52,156 nucleotides of DNA from Gaiellasilicea sp038324115 (GTDB taxonomy: Bacteria > Actinomycetota > Thermoleophilia > Gaiellales > Gaiellaceae). The translations under genes and the position numbers were made by a program. The notes beneath the pieces were generated by a model, which saw only the letters and a program-made list of their open reading frames with translations, searched no databases and had not been told where the DNA came from. Below are positions 34,372 to 43,725 of the stretch, in pieces. The stretch's first letter is position 1. Each line of letters begins with the position of its first letter. The stretch spans positions 1-52,156 of the forward strand of contig JBBQHQ010000004.1 in the NCBI GenBank assembly GCA_038324115.1. The letters run 5' to 3'.

Positions 34372-34414
34372 GGAGATGGGAAGGGGCGGGGGAGACCTCG
34401 CCCCTTCCCGCTCC
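34372..34414 (+). terminator. Strong hairpin terminator after the small basic protein
   Basis: The core is a perfect 11-bp stem GGGAAGGGGCG/CGCCCCTTCCC (34378-34388 with 34399-34409) with a 10-base loop, extended by GGAG/CTCC pairs across small bulges. A TTTTT run occurs 14 bases later. It lies 16 bases after the gene's stop and 63 bases before addB. Confidence 0.7.
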
Positions 34415-34476
34415 TAGCGTGGTTTTTCCGGTTTCCGGCGCCGGGAGCCGTCGGAGCCGCGCACTACGATGGGTGG

Positions 34477-37407
34477 ATGGGTCTCGCCCTCGTCGTCGGG
34501 CCGGCCAAGGCCGGCAAGATCGCCCGCCTGCTCGAGGGGTACCTCGGCGCGATCGAGCGCGACCCCGTTCTGATCGTGCCGAACGCGGCGGACGTCGATC
34601 GCGTCGAGCGTGACCTCCTGCGCCGCTGCGGCGCCCTGCTCTCGGGCTCGATCGGCACCTTCGACGATCTCTTCCGGGAGCTCGCCCGCGGCCCAGGCGC
34701 CCGCCCCGTCGTCGGCGACGCGCAGCGGACGCTGCTCGTCCGGCGGACGCTCGCCCAGGTCTCGCTGAACGGGCTCGGCCGCTCCGCCCGCTTCTCCGGG
34801 TTCGCCGACTCGCTGCTCGGCGCGCTCGCCGAGCTCGAGTCCGGCCTGCTGGAGCCGGAGCAGCTCGAGGGTGATCTCGCCGAGCTCTACCGGGCCTACC
34901 GCGCGGAGCTCGAGCGCGCCGGCGTCTGGGATCGCGACCTACTCCGGCGACGCGCGGTCGAGCGCCTGCAGGGCGAGCTCGGCGCCTGGGACGGCCGACC
35001 GGTCTTCGCGTACGGGTTCGAGGACTTGACGGGCGCCGAGTGGGGCCTGCTCGAGGCCCTCGCCGGGCGCTCCGAGGTGACCGTCTCGCTCCCCTACGAG
35101 CCGGGGCGGCCGGGGTTCGCCTCACTCCAGGCCACCGTCGAGGACCTCGCCCGGCTCGCCGACGGGCGGATCGAGGAGCTGCCGCCCCGCTCGGCGGAAT
35201 ACGGCCATCCTGCGCTCGCGCATCTCGAGCGCCACCTGTTCGCCGACGACCCGCCGGCCGGGCCGGAGCTGGAAGGGGCGCTCCGGTTCTTCGAGGGCGC
35301 GGGCGCCCGCGGCGCGCTCGAGCTCGTCGCGGAGGAGCTGCGCGCCCTTGCCGAGGCCGGGACGCCGCTGCACGAGATCGCGCTCGTCGTGCCGCGGCTC
35401 GAGCGGTGGCAGGCCCCCGTCGAGACCGTGCTCGGCACACTCGGGATCCCCTTCGCGGTGGAGGGGCGGGCGCGGCTCGGGCAGACCGCCTTCGGCCAGG
35501 CGCTGCTCGCCCTCCTCCGCTTCGCGTGGGCCGACGGCGGCCGGCGCGATCTCTACGCCTATCTCCGCTCGCCTTTCTCCGGCTTCGCCCGCGCCAACGT
35601 CGATTTCCTCGAAGGGAGGCTGCGCGGCCGCGCGGTCGCCGAAGGGGCGGTCGTCGAGGAGGAGACGATCCGGCTGCGCGACGGCAAGCCGCTGCCCGTG
35701 CTCGAGACGCTGCGCGGCGCCCCGGGGCACGTCGCCGCCGTGCGCGACCTGACCGCGTCGATGCTGCGGGCGGCGCACGGGCTCGACGCCCCGCCCCTCT
35801 CCGAGGCGTCCCGGCAGGATCTGCGGGCGCACGACGCCGTCGCCCGCGTGCTCGACGAGCTCGACGGCTGGCAGGGCCTCGGCGGCGAGCTCTCCGCGGC
35901 CGACGTCCTCGACGCGCTCGAGCGGACGGAGGTGCGCCTCGCCCGGGCCGGGGAGACGGGGCGCGTCGCGGTACTCGACCTGGCCCGCGCTCGCACGCGC
36001 CGCTTCGACGCCGTCTTCCTGCTCGGGCTGGAGGAGGGCACCCTGCCCCGGCGCGAGCTCGCCTCGCCGTTCCTGGACGACGAGGCCCGGAGCGACCTGG
36101 ACGGCCGGACACGCTCCCGGCTGACGCGTCCCGATCCGGTCGAGCGCGACCGGTATCTCTTCTACACGGCCTGCACGAGGGCGACCCGCCGGCTGACCCT
36201 CGTGCGCGAGGCCGCGACCGACGAGGGCAGCCCGCGCGAGCCGAGCCCGTTCTGGGACGAGGTCGCGGCGCTCTTCGAGCCCGAGGACGTCGCCCGCTGG
36301 ACGCGCCGCCGGCCGCTCTCCCATCTGACCTGGGCGCTCGACGACGCCCCCAGCGAGCGGGAGCGTCTGCGGGCGCTCGCCCTCCTCGCGGCGAAGGACG
36401 TCGCCGCCGCCGAGGCGCTTGCGAGCGCGAACGGCTGGGAGCGGCGCCTCGATCGCGCCCGGAAGGCGTTCACGCGCTCCACACGGCTGACCCACCCGCG
36501 CGTTCTCGGTGAGCTCTCGGCCCGCTCGACCTTCAACGTCACCGAGCTCGAGCGCTTCGCCGACTGCTCCTCCGCGTGGTTCTTCGAGCGGCTGATCGAC
36601 CCGCACACGATCGACCGCAAGGTGGACGCGATGCTGCGCGGCTCGGTCGCGCACACGACCCTGCACCGCTTCTACGCGGGGCTCCCGAAGGAGGTCGGCA
36701 CCGAGCGCATCGAGGAGGCGTACCTCGACCGCTCGCTCGAGTTCCTCTTCGAGTGCCTGGAAGGGGCGCTCGCCGGGGTCAAGATGGAGATGACCGACCT
36801 GGAGCGCCGCGAGCTCGAGCAGAGCCTGCGCCGCGACCTCGAGCAGCTGATTCGGGACGAGGCCCGCTCGGAGCTGCCGCTCGTCCCGCGCCGCTTCGAG
36901 GTCGGGTTCGGCTCGGAGCGCTCGGCGCCCGAGCTGCAGCGCGGGCTCGATCTCGGCGAGGGGATCACCCTCTCCGGGAAGATCGACCGGATCGACGTCG
37001 ACCCCGGCAGCGCCCGCGGGATCGTCCAGGACTACAAGTCGGGTCGCACCGGCCACTCTGCCGTCGAGATCGAGAAGGAGCTGCGGCTGCAGATCCCGCT
37101 CTACATGCTCGTTCTCCGCGACCTCGTCGGGATCGAGCCGCTGGGCGGCCTCTACAGGCCCCTCGCGGGCGAGCGCCGGCCCCGCGGGATCCTCCGGGCG
37201 GAGGCGAAGGAGGACGGGATCCCGGGCTTCGCCAAGAACGACTACCTCGGCGAGGACGAGTTCTGGGGCCAGGTCGAGGGGGCGCGCGAGCTCGCGCGCG
37301 GCTTCGCGCAGCGGATCCAGGCGGGCGACGTCCGGCACGACCCGAAGGGCGGCGAGTGCCCGGCCTGGTGCGACCTCTGGCGGATGTGCCGGATCAGGCG
37401 GGCATGA
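34477..37407 (+). CDS. addB: AddB-like subunit of helicase-nuclease
   Basis: A 976-residue protein of the AddB type: a UvrD-like fold with a degenerate ATP site at the N-terminus (VGPAKAGKIARLL). The C-terminal PD-(D/E)XK nuclease has D837 (GKIDRIDV) and D852-x-K854 (QDYKSG). Four Cys, C697, C961, C965 and C971, match the AddB iron-sulfur pattern. AddAB resects double-strand breaks for RecA loading. The ATG has weak upstream signals; the stop overlaps the addA start (ATGA). Actinobacteria often use AdnAB instead, so the AddB form is notable, but the inactive helicase site supports this name. Confidence 0.82.
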   Translation: MGLALVVGPAKAGKIARLLEGYLGAIERDPVLIVPNAADVDRVERDLLRRCGALLSGSIGTFDDLFRELARGPGARPVVGDAQRTLLVRRTLAQVSLNGLGRSARFSGFADSLLGALAELESGLLEPEQLEGDLAELYRAYRAELERAGVWDRDLLRRRAVERLQGELGAWDGRPVFAYGFEDLTGAEWGLLEALAGRSEVTVSLPYEPGRPGFASLQATVEDLARLADGRIEELPPRSAEYGHPALAHLERHLFADDPPAGPELEGALRFFEGAGARGALELVAEELRALAEAGTPLHEIALVVPRLERWQAPVETVLGTLGIPFAVEGRARLGQTAFGQALLALLRFAWADGGRRDLYAYLRSPFSGFARANVDFLEGRLRGRAVAEGAVVEEETIRLRDGKPLPVLETLRGAPGHVAAVRDLTASMLRAAHGLDAPPLSEASRQDLRAHDAVARVLDELDGWQGLGGELSAADVLDALERTEVRLARAGETGRVAVLDLARARTRRFDAVFLLGLEEGTLPRRELASPFLDDEARSDLDGRTRSRLTRPDPVERDRYLFYTACTRATRRLTLVREAATDEGSPREPSPFWDEVAALFEPEDVARWTRRRPLSHLTWALDDAPSERERLRALALLAAKDVAAAEALASANGWERRLDRARKAFTRSTRLTHPRVLGELSARSTFNVTELERFADCSSAWFFERLIDPHTIDRKVDAMLRGSVAHTTLHRFYAGLPKEVGTERIEEAYLDRSLEFLFECLEGALAGVKMEMTDLERRELEQSLRRDLEQLIRDEARSELPLVPRRFEVGFGSERSAPELQRGLDLGEGITLSGKIDRIDVDPGSARGIVQDYKSGRTGHSAVEIEKELRLQIPLYMLVLRDLVGIEPLGGLYRPLAGERRPRGILRAEAKEDGIPGFAKNDYLGEDEFWGQVEGARELARGFAQRIQAGDVRHDPKGGECPAWCDLWRMCRIRRA

Positions 37408-40400
37408 GCGGCGTGGTGCGGACTCCGAACGACCAGCAGGCGGCGGCGATCGCGGCGCGCGGCCAGGTCTTCGTCTCGGCGGGCGCCGGGACGGGGAAGA
37501 CGACCGTCCTCGTCGAGCGCTTCGCCGAAGCGGTGACCGAGCGCGGGCTCGACATCGAGTCGCTGCTCGTGATCACGTACACCGAGCGGGCGGCCGGGGA
37601 GCTGCGCGGGCGGATCCGGGCCAGGCTCGCCGAGCTGGGGCGGCACGACCTCTCCCGCTCGCTCGACGGCGCCTGGATCTCCACGATCCACGGCTTCTGC
37701 CTTCGCCTGCTCAAGGCGCACCCGTTCGCCGCCGGGCTCGACCCCCGGTTCCGCGTGCTCGACGACAGCCAGGGGCGCGTGATCCGGAGCGAGGCCTTCG
37801 AGCGCGCGCTGACCGACTTCTGCGCCGACGGGAGGCCGGAGCGGCTGCAGCTGCTCGCCACCTACGGCGCGGTAGGGCTCCGGCGGATGCTGACGAGCGT
37901 CTACGAGACGCTCCGCTCGGCCGGCCGCGAGCTGGTGCTCGACCTGGGCGAGCGGCCGGGCCTCGACGCGCGGATCGAGGAACTGGCCGAGGCGGCCCGC
38001 TGTCTCGCCGAGGACGCCCAGGCAACCGAGAAGCAGCGCGGCGCCGCGGTCGAGGTCGCCCGGCTCGTCGAGGTCTCCCAGCTCCCCGAACGGCTCCTCG
38101 ACCTGAGTGGGTTCCGGGCCGTGGGCGAGCGGGCCGCCTCCTACGAGGAGGCGCGCAAGGCGGTGGAGCAGGCCGCGTTGGACGAGCTCGCGCTCCGCGA
38201 CCGCGAGCTGCTCCAGGAGCTGCTCGCCGGGTTCGCGGCCGCCTACGCCGAGGCCAAGGACCGCGAGTCCGCCCTCGACTTCGAGGACCTGCAGCTGCAG
38301 GCGCGCGATCTCCTCCGCGATCACGAGGCGATCCGTCAGCGGGAGCAGCTCCGCTTCCGCTCGATCATGGTGGACGAGTTCCAGGACACGAACCGGCTCC
38401 AGTGCGAGCTCGTCGACCTCCTGACCGGGAGCGACACGGAGCGCTTCTTCGTCGGGGACGAGTTCCAGTCGATCTACGGCTTCCGCCACGCCGACGTCCA
38501 GGTCTTTCGGGAGCGCAGGGCCGCGACCGAGACGCTGCTCCCGCTGACCCGGAACTACCGCTCCCGCCCGCAGGTGCTTCAGGTCGTCAATCACCTCTTC
38601 GCGGCCGGCTTCGGCGACGAGTTCCAGCCGCTCGCGGCCTCGGGTGAGTTCGCCGACCCAGTCTTCGGCACCCCTGTCGAGCTCCTCGTCACCGACAAGT
38701 CCGCCTACGAGGACTCGGGTCTGCACTGGCGACGGGCGGAGGCGAAACACGTCGCCCGCCGAGTGGCCGAGATCGTCGAGAGCGGCGCCGCGAGCGCGGG
38801 GGAGATCGTCCTCCTCTTCGCCGCCGGCACCGACGCCGAGTGGTACGAGGAGGAGCTGCGCGCGGCGGGCCTGCCCACCTACCGGGCGACCGGTCGGGGC
38901 TATTTCGGCCAGCAGCAGGTCGTCGACCTGCTCTCCTACCTCCGGCTCCTGCACAACCGTTACGACGACGAGGCCTTCGTCAGCGTGCTCGCCTCGCCGT
39001 TCGTGGGGGTCTCCAACGACGCGCTCCTGCTGATCCGGCGCGCGGCCGGGCGCAGGCCGATCTACACCGGGATCGAGCGGACGTTCCCGGAGGGCCTCAC
39101 CGAGCGCGACGAGCGCCTGCTCCGCGCATTCGGGCAGCGCTTCGCGCGGCTCGCGCAGGCCTCGTCGCGGCTCTCGCTGGAGCGGCTCTGCGAGCAGATC
39201 GTCGCGGACCACGATTACGACCTCGCGGTGCTTGCCCAGTGGGACGGGCGGCGGCGCTACGCGAACCTCCGCAAGCTGGCCCGGCTCGCGCGCTCCTACG
39301 AGGAGCTGCGCGGCCCCGACGTCGAGGGCTTCGTCCGCTTCGTCTCCGAGCAGGAGGCGGTCGGCGCGGGCGAGCGGGACGCCGCCGCCGAGGAGGAGGG
39401 CGCCGACGCCGTCCGCCTGCTCACGATCCACGCTGCGAAGGGGCTCGAGTTCAAGGTCGTCGTCGTCGCCGACGCCGGTCGCGACCGCAACGCACCGGCG
39501 GCGGACGAGATCCTCTGCCTCACCGACGGCCGCTTCGGCTTCCGCGTCGCCGATCCGGCCACCGGCAAGCGCCACGCCGCCTTCGATTACCAGGACGTGA
39601 CGGAGACGCGGAAGGCGGAGGAGGAGGGCGAGCGGCTCCGCCTCTATTACGTCGCGATGACCCGTGCGATCGACCGGTTGATCGTCTCCGGCTCGATCGA
39701 CCCGGAGCGGAAGGCCGACGAGAAGACGCCGATCGGGTGGGTGCTGAACCGACTCGACTGCGCCGAGGAGCTGGCAGGCGCCGACGGGCCGGTCGAGCTC
39801 GAGCGCGAGGGCGCCCGCGTCCTCGTCCGCGTCGACCGGACGCCGCTCGAGGCCGAGCCCGCCGCGGAGCCCGAGCCGGCCGCGGAGCTCGCGGTCGTGG
39901 ACGAGGCAGGCCAGCTCGCCCTCTTCTCGCCGGAGAGCGCGCCGCCCCTGCCGCCGCTCGCGCCGACGCTGGCGCCGATCGCGCCCCTGCCGGCACCGCC
40001 GCTCCACGACGTCAAGCGGCTCTCCTACAGCGCCCTCGCCCTCTTCGAGCGCTGCGCCTACCGCTACTACGCCGAGCGGGTCGTGGGAATGCAGCCCGCA
40101 GATCCGAGCGGGGCACAGCCCGGGCACGTCGGGCTCGCCGCGACCGAGGTCGGCGACGCCGTCCACCGCCTGCTCGAGGTCGTCGACCTGAGCGCGCCGG
40201 TGCCGCCTGATGTGGAGCAGGTGCGCGAGTGGTACCCCGGCGTCACCGCGGAGGAGCTCGCACGGATCGACGCCTTCGTCCGCTCCTACTGCGAGTCCGA
40301 CCTGGCCCGGCGGATCGCGGCGCTCCCGGGCGCGCGGCCCGAGCGGCCGTTCGCCTTCGAGCACGACGGCGTGCTCCTGCACGGCCGCCTCGACGTGCTC

Positions 40401-40790
40401 CAGGTCGAGGGAGCCAGGTCGCTCGTCCTCGACTACAAGACGAACACGCTGGCCGAGGAGACGCCGGAGGAGATCATCGAGGCCGATTACCGGCTGCAGC
40501 GGCTCGTCTACGCCCTCGCGTGCCTGCGGGCCGGGGCGGAGGAGGTCGAGGTCGTCTACCACTTCCTCGAGCGGCCGGACGCGGTCGTCTCCACGGTCTT
40601 CGGCGCCGCCGACCTGCCGGAGCTCGAGGCCGAGCTCTCAGAGGCGATCGTGCGGATCAGGGCAGGCGAGTTCCGGCCGACGCCGAGCGAGTTCACGTGT
40701 GCCGGCTGCCCCGCGCTCGATCGGGTCTGCGCCGGGCCGCGTCTCCGCGGCCAGCCGCGGCCGCCGGTGCTCGCCGCCGCGGCGTCGTGA
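37404..40790 (+). CDS. addA: AddA-like ATP-dependent helicase/nuclease
   Basis: An 1128-residue UvrD/Rep-type helicase. Walker A SAGAGTGKT (25-33), Walker B VDEFQDTN (D324/E325), and C-terminal motifs LLTIHAAKGLEF and YYVAMTRAIDRLIV are intact. A Pro/Ala/Glu-rich linker (about 815-870) leads to a C-terminal PD-(D/E)XK nuclease: D997 (GRLDVL) and D1010-x-K1012 (LDYKTN). C884, C1099, C1102 and C1109 form a CX2CX6C cluster like that of AddB-type iron-sulfur nucleases, which is not typical of AddA. It overlaps addB at the start and the metallophosphatase at its stop (GTGA). Confidence 0.87.
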   Translation: MSGVVRTPNDQQAAAIAARGQVFVSAGAGTGKTTVLVERFAEAVTERGLDIESLLVITYTERAAGELRGRIRARLAELGRHDLSRSLDGAWISTIHGFCLRLLKAHPFAAGLDPRFRVLDDSQGRVIRSEAFERALTDFCADGRPERLQLLATYGAVGLRRMLTSVYETLRSAGRELVLDLGERPGLDARIEELAEAARCLAEDAQATEKQRGAAVEVARLVEVSQLPERLLDLSGFRAVGERAASYEEARKAVEQAALDELALRDRELLQELLAGFAAAYAEAKDRESALDFEDLQLQARDLLRDHEAIRQREQLRFRSIMVDEFQDTNRLQCELVDLLTGSDTERFFVGDEFQSIYGFRHADVQVFRERRAATETLLPLTRNYRSRPQVLQVVNHLFAAGFGDEFQPLAASGEFADPVFGTPVELLVTDKSAYEDSGLHWRRAEAKHVARRVAEIVESGAASAGEIVLLFAAGTDAEWYEEELRAAGLPTYRATGRGYFGQQQVVDLLSYLRLLHNRYDDEAFVSVLASPFVGVSNDALLLIRRAAGRRPIYTGIERTFPEGLTERDERLLRAFGQRFARLAQASSRLSLERLCEQIVADHDYDLAVLAQWDGRRRYANLRKLARLARSYEELRGPDVEGFVRFVSEQEAVGAGERDAAAEEEGADAVRLLTIHAAKGLEFKVVVVADAGRDRNAPAADEILCLTDGRFGFRVADPATGKRHAAFDYQDVTETRKAEEEGERLRLYYVAMTRAIDRLIVSGSIDPERKADEKTPIGWVLNRLDCAEELAGADGPVELEREGARVLVRVDRTPLEAEPAAEPEPAAELAVVDEAGQLALFSPESAPPLPPLAPTLAPIAPLPAPPLHDVKRLSYSALALFERCAYRYYAERVVGMQPADPSGAQPGHVGLAATEVGDAVHRLLEVVDLSAPVPPDVEQVREWYPGVTAEELARIDAFVRSYCESDLARRIAALPGARPERPFAFEHDGVLLHGRLDVLQVEGARSLVLDYKTNTLAEETPEEIIEADYRLQRLVYALACLRAGAEEVEVVYHFLERPDAVVSTVFGAADLPELEAELSEAIVRIRAGEFRPTPSEFTCAGCPALDRVCAGPRLRGQPRPPVLAAAAS

Positions 40791-41452
40791 GAGTCGCAGC
40801 GCTTCACGACGTCCACGGCAACCTGCCGGCGCTCGAAGCGGTTCTGGCGGACGTCGCAGCCGAGCGGGTCGAGCGGATCGTCTGCGGGGGCGACGTCGCC
40901 GCGGGGCCATTCCCGCAAGAGTGCGTCGAGCGGCTGCTCCGGCACGACGCGGCGTTCGTCCGCGGCAACGGCGACCGCGACCCCAGCCCCTGGGTGGCGG
41001 AGCAGCTCTCCGACCTGGCGCGCGAGTTCCTCGCGGGCCTGCCGACCACGGTCGCGCTCGACGGCGTCCTCTACTGCCACGGCTCGCCCCGGGACGACAA
41101 CGAGATCCTCACCCGGATCTCCCCTGACGAGCGGGTGCTCGCTGCGCTCGAAGGGGTGGAGGAGCGGGTGATCGTCGGCGGCCACGTCCACGTCCAGTAC
41201 GACCGGACGGTGGGTGACCGGCGGCTCGTGAACGCAGGTAGCGTCGGCATGCCCTACGAGGGGAGGCAGGGAGCCTTCTGGGCGCTCGTCGTGGACGGCG
41301 AGCCCCAGCTGCGGTACACGCCGTACCACGTCGCCGCGGCGGTGACGGCGATCCGGGCGACCGCCTACCCAGACGCGGAGGAGCTGGCGGGCTGGCTCGT
41401 CGAGCCGCCCGATCCGACGGAAGTCTCCACCTACTTCGAGGGTATCGCCTAG
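40787..41452 (+). CDS. Calcineurin-like metallophosphatase
   Basis: A 221-residue phosphoesterase with the full set of metal ligands: HDVHGN (N-terminus), GGDVAAGP, GNGDRD, CHGSP and GGHVHVQYDR. The N-terminus matches YfcE/diadenosine-type and DUF-type bacterial phosphodiesterases, with unknown substrate. The GTG start is within the addA stop. The stop overlaps the nth start, so addB-addA-phosphatase-nth is one transcript of DNA-related genes; it could be a nucleic-acid-linked phosphoesterase, which is inference. Confidence 0.88.
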   Translation: MRVAALHDVHGNLPALEAVLADVAAERVERIVCGGDVAAGPFPQECVERLLRHDAAFVRGNGDRDPSPWVAEQLSDLAREFLAGLPTTVALDGVLYCHGSPRDDNEILTRISPDERVLAALEGVEERVIVGGHVHVQYDRTVGDRRLVNAGSVGMPYEGRQGAFWALVVDGEPQLRYTPYHVAAAVTAIRATAYPDAEELAGWLVEPPDPTEVSTYFEGIA

Positions 41453-42183
41453 TGGCGCGGAGCTTCGTCGCCGAGGCGCGGCGGCGCGTCGGGCGCCGAC
41501 GGGAACGGATCCACCCGATCGTCGAGCGGCTCGCGGCGGAGCATGCCGACGCCACGATCGCGCTCCGGTTCGGCAACCCGGTCGAGCTGCTCTTCTCGGT
41601 GATCCTTTCGGCGCAGACGACGGATGTGAACGTGAACAAGGTCACCCAGCGGCTGTTTCCCAAGTACAGGCGGCTCGAGGACTACCTCGCGGTTCCCCAG
41701 GAGGAGCTGGAACAGGACATCTTCCAGACCGGGTTCTTCCGCCAGAAGGCGAAGTCGCTCCGCGGCTCGGCGCGGATGCTGCTCGAGGAGTTCGACGGAG
41801 AGGTGCCGCGGACGCTGCCGGAGCTGCTCCGGCTCCCTGGGGTCGCGCGCAAGACCGCGAACGTGGTCGCGGCGGAGCTCGGCGACCCGCAGGGGATCGT
41901 GGTCGACACCCACGTCCGGCGGCTCTCGCAGCGGCTCGGGCTGACCCGGCGCGAGGACCCCGTCCACATCGAGCAGGATCTCATCCGGGTCGTGCCGCGC
42001 GCCGACTGGGGTCGCTTCCCACACTTGCTGATCTGGCACGGGCGGCGGGTCTGCGACGCGCGGAGGCCGCTGTGCGAGGAGTGCGTGCTCGCCGACCTCT
42101 GTCCCTCCAGCCGGGTCGGGGTCGCCCCGGCCGGGCCTCAGCGCGGGGAGAGCGCGACGAGCAGGCCGCCGTCGCCGTCATAG
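41452..42183 (+). CDS. nth: Endonuclease III (DNA glycosylase/AP lyase)
   Basis: A 243-residue base-excision-repair enzyme for oxidised pyrimidines. The helix-hairpin-helix LPGVARKTANVV carries catalytic K134, and the catalytic Asp is D152 (VDTHV). The [4Fe-4S] cluster ligands are C201, C208, C211 and C217 (CX6CX2CX5C). A short Ser/Pro-rich C-terminal tail overlaps the convergent PAS gene by 46 bases. The GTG start shares a base with the upstream TAG. Confidence 0.95.
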   Translation: MARSFVAEARRRVGRRRERIHPIVERLAAEHADATIALRFGNPVELLFSVILSAQTTDVNVNKVTQRLFPKYRRLEDYLAVPQEELEQDIFQTGFFRQKAKSLRGSARMLLEEFDGEVPRTLPELLRLPGVARKTANVVAAELGDPQGIVVDTHVRRLSQRLGLTRREDPVHIEQDLIRVVPRADWGRFPHLLIWHGRRVCDARRPLCEECVLADLCPSSRVGVAPAGPQRGESATSRPPSPS

Positions 42184-42584
42184 GCGGGGAAGACGTCGAC
42201 CGTCACCCGCTTCGCGGTCCCTGCCCGGGTGTGCAGCTCCAATCGCTCGCCCAGCCGGCGCACGCCCCATTCGAGCGCGAGCGCGACAGGATTCCGCTCG
42301 GCCTCGAAGCCGCTCAGACCGAACGCCTCGACCACGTCCTTTCCCATCAGATCGCGCTCCTGGAAGCCCGTCAGCTCGAAGACGCCGCGGCCCGCGGCGA
42401 GGATTCGAGCGGCGCGGTCGCAGGCCACGAGGCCGGCGTTCGGGCTCGGGTAGTAGTCGTCGAGCAGCTCGAAGAGAAAGCCGAAGCCGCAGCGGTCGCA
42501 GGCGACCGCCTGCTGCAGCAGCCCCTGGCGTCCGTCGTGGTCGACGGAGCGCTCCTTGCAGTTCGGGCAGATGAAGAACGGCAC
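42138..42584 (-). CDS. Zinc-ribbon plus PAS domain protein
   Basis: A 148-residue protein. An N-terminal zinc ribbon (C6, C9, C29, C32: FICPNCK and ACDRCGF) is followed by one PAS domain (about 45-140; VACDRAARILAAGRGVFELTGF, GKDVVEAFG). It has no kinase or output domain, so it likely senses a small ligand or redox state and works by protein contact. The GTG at 42584 fits the conserved zinc ribbon; a longer basic extension from 42680 is unlikely. Its 3' end overlaps nth in convergent orientation. trxB lies 34 bases upstream, on the same strand. Confidence 0.72.
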   Translation of the reverse strand: MPFFICPNCKERSVDHDGRQGLLQQAVACDRCGFGFLFELLDDYYPSPNAGLVACDRAARILAAGRGVFELTGFQERDLMGKDVVEAFGLSGFEAERNPVALALEWGVRRLGERLELHTRAGTAKRVTVDVFPAYDGDGGLLVALSPR

Positions 42585-42618
42585 CGGTTCAGCGTAGCCC
42601 CGGAGGCCTGAACGAGAC

Positions 42619-43602
42619 CTAAGCGGGCGCGGTCTCCTCGCGTGGCGCGATCGAGGCAGTGGCCAGGTGCCCCTCCTCATCCGCGAGGAAGCGCTCCGCG
42701 TCGAGGGCGGCGGCGCAGCCCGAGCCGGCCGCGGTGATCGCCTGCCGGTAGACGTGATCCTGAACGTCGCCGGCGGCGAAGACCCCCTCGATGTTCGTGC
42801 GGGTCGACTTGCCCTCGGTGACGAGGTAGCCGTCGTCGTCGTGGTCGAGCTGGTCGACGAAGAGCTTGGTCGTCGGGTCGTGCCCGATCGCGACGAAGAG
42901 CCCGTCGGTGGAGTACTCGAGCGTCTCGTCCGTCTCGACGTTCCGCAGCCGCAGGCCGGTCAGCTTGTTCTGCTCGACGCCGAGTACCTCCTCGACCACG
43001 TACGGAGTCAGAAACTCGATCTTCTCGTGCGCCCTCGCCCGGTCGACCATGATCTGCGAGGCGCGGAAGTCGTCGCGGCGATGGACGACGGTCACCTTGC
43101 TCGCGAACTTGGTCAGGAAGAGGGCCTCCTCCATTGCCGAGTCGCCGCCGCCGACCACGACGACTTCGCGATCGCGGTAGAAGGCGCCGTCGCAGGTGGC
43201 GCAGTAGGTGACGCCGCGGCCGTGCAGCGCGCGCTCGGACTCGAGCCCGATCTGGCGGGCGGTCGCGCCGGTCGCGACGATGATCGTCCGCGCGCGGTGC
43301 TCCTCGTCGTCGACCCAGACACGGAACGGCCGCTCGGAGAGATCGACCTTCGTGATGTCGTCGGTGATGAACTCGGTACCAAAGCGCTCGGCCTGGGCGC
43401 GGAACTGGGTCATCATCTCTGGCCCCATCACGCCCTCGGGGTAGCCGGGGTAGTTCTCGACCTCGCTGGTGATCATCAGCTGCCCACCCCACTGGAAGCC
43501 CTCGATCACGAGGGGCTGGAGGTTCGCGCGCGCTGCATAGAGCGCTGCGGTGTAGCCGGCGGGCCCGCCGCCGATGATGATCACGTCCCGAACGTCAATC
43601 AC
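42619..43602 (-). CDS. trxB: Thioredoxin reductase
   Basis: A 327-residue NADPH-dependent flavoenzyme. FAD site IIGGGPAGYTAALYAARA (9-26), redox-active CATC (134-137), NADPH site VVVVGGGDSAMEEALFLT and C-terminal GVFAAGDVQDHVYRQA are complete. It reduces thioredoxin in the cytosol. The start is GTG. No trxA is next to it; instead a divergent baeRF gene lies across a 123-base gap, and the PAS gene follows in the same direction. Confidence 0.96.
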   Translation of the reverse strand: MIDVRDVIIIGGGPAGYTAALYAARANLQPLVIEGFQWGGQLMITSEVENYPGYPEGVMGPEMMTQFRAQAERFGTEFITDDITKVDLSERPFRVWVDDEEHRARTIIVATGATARQIGLESERALHGRGVTYCATCDGAFYRDREVVVVGGGDSAMEEALFLTKFASKVTVVHRRDDFRASQIMVDRARAHEKIEFLTPYVVEEVLGVEQNKLTGLRLRNVETDETLEYSTDGLFVAIGHDPTTKLFVDQLDHDDDGYLVTEGKSTRTNIEGVFAAGDVQDHVYRQAITAAGSGCAAALDAERFLADEEGHLATASIAPREETAPA

Positions 43603-43725
43603 GGTGTCCTTTCCTGTCTGGTCGCTGTTGCGGCCTCTACCTTAGAGAACGAATCGGAGCCCTTGACCCTTCCTGCCCCGCAGGGGAGGGTTGAGAACCT
43701 GACGAGCCTGGCACAAGGGGGAAAG

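Noticed and set aside
37242..40562. Minus-strand open frame of about 1100 codons across addA
   Set aside because: Antisense shadow of addA created by strong third-position GC bias; no motifs or start signals.
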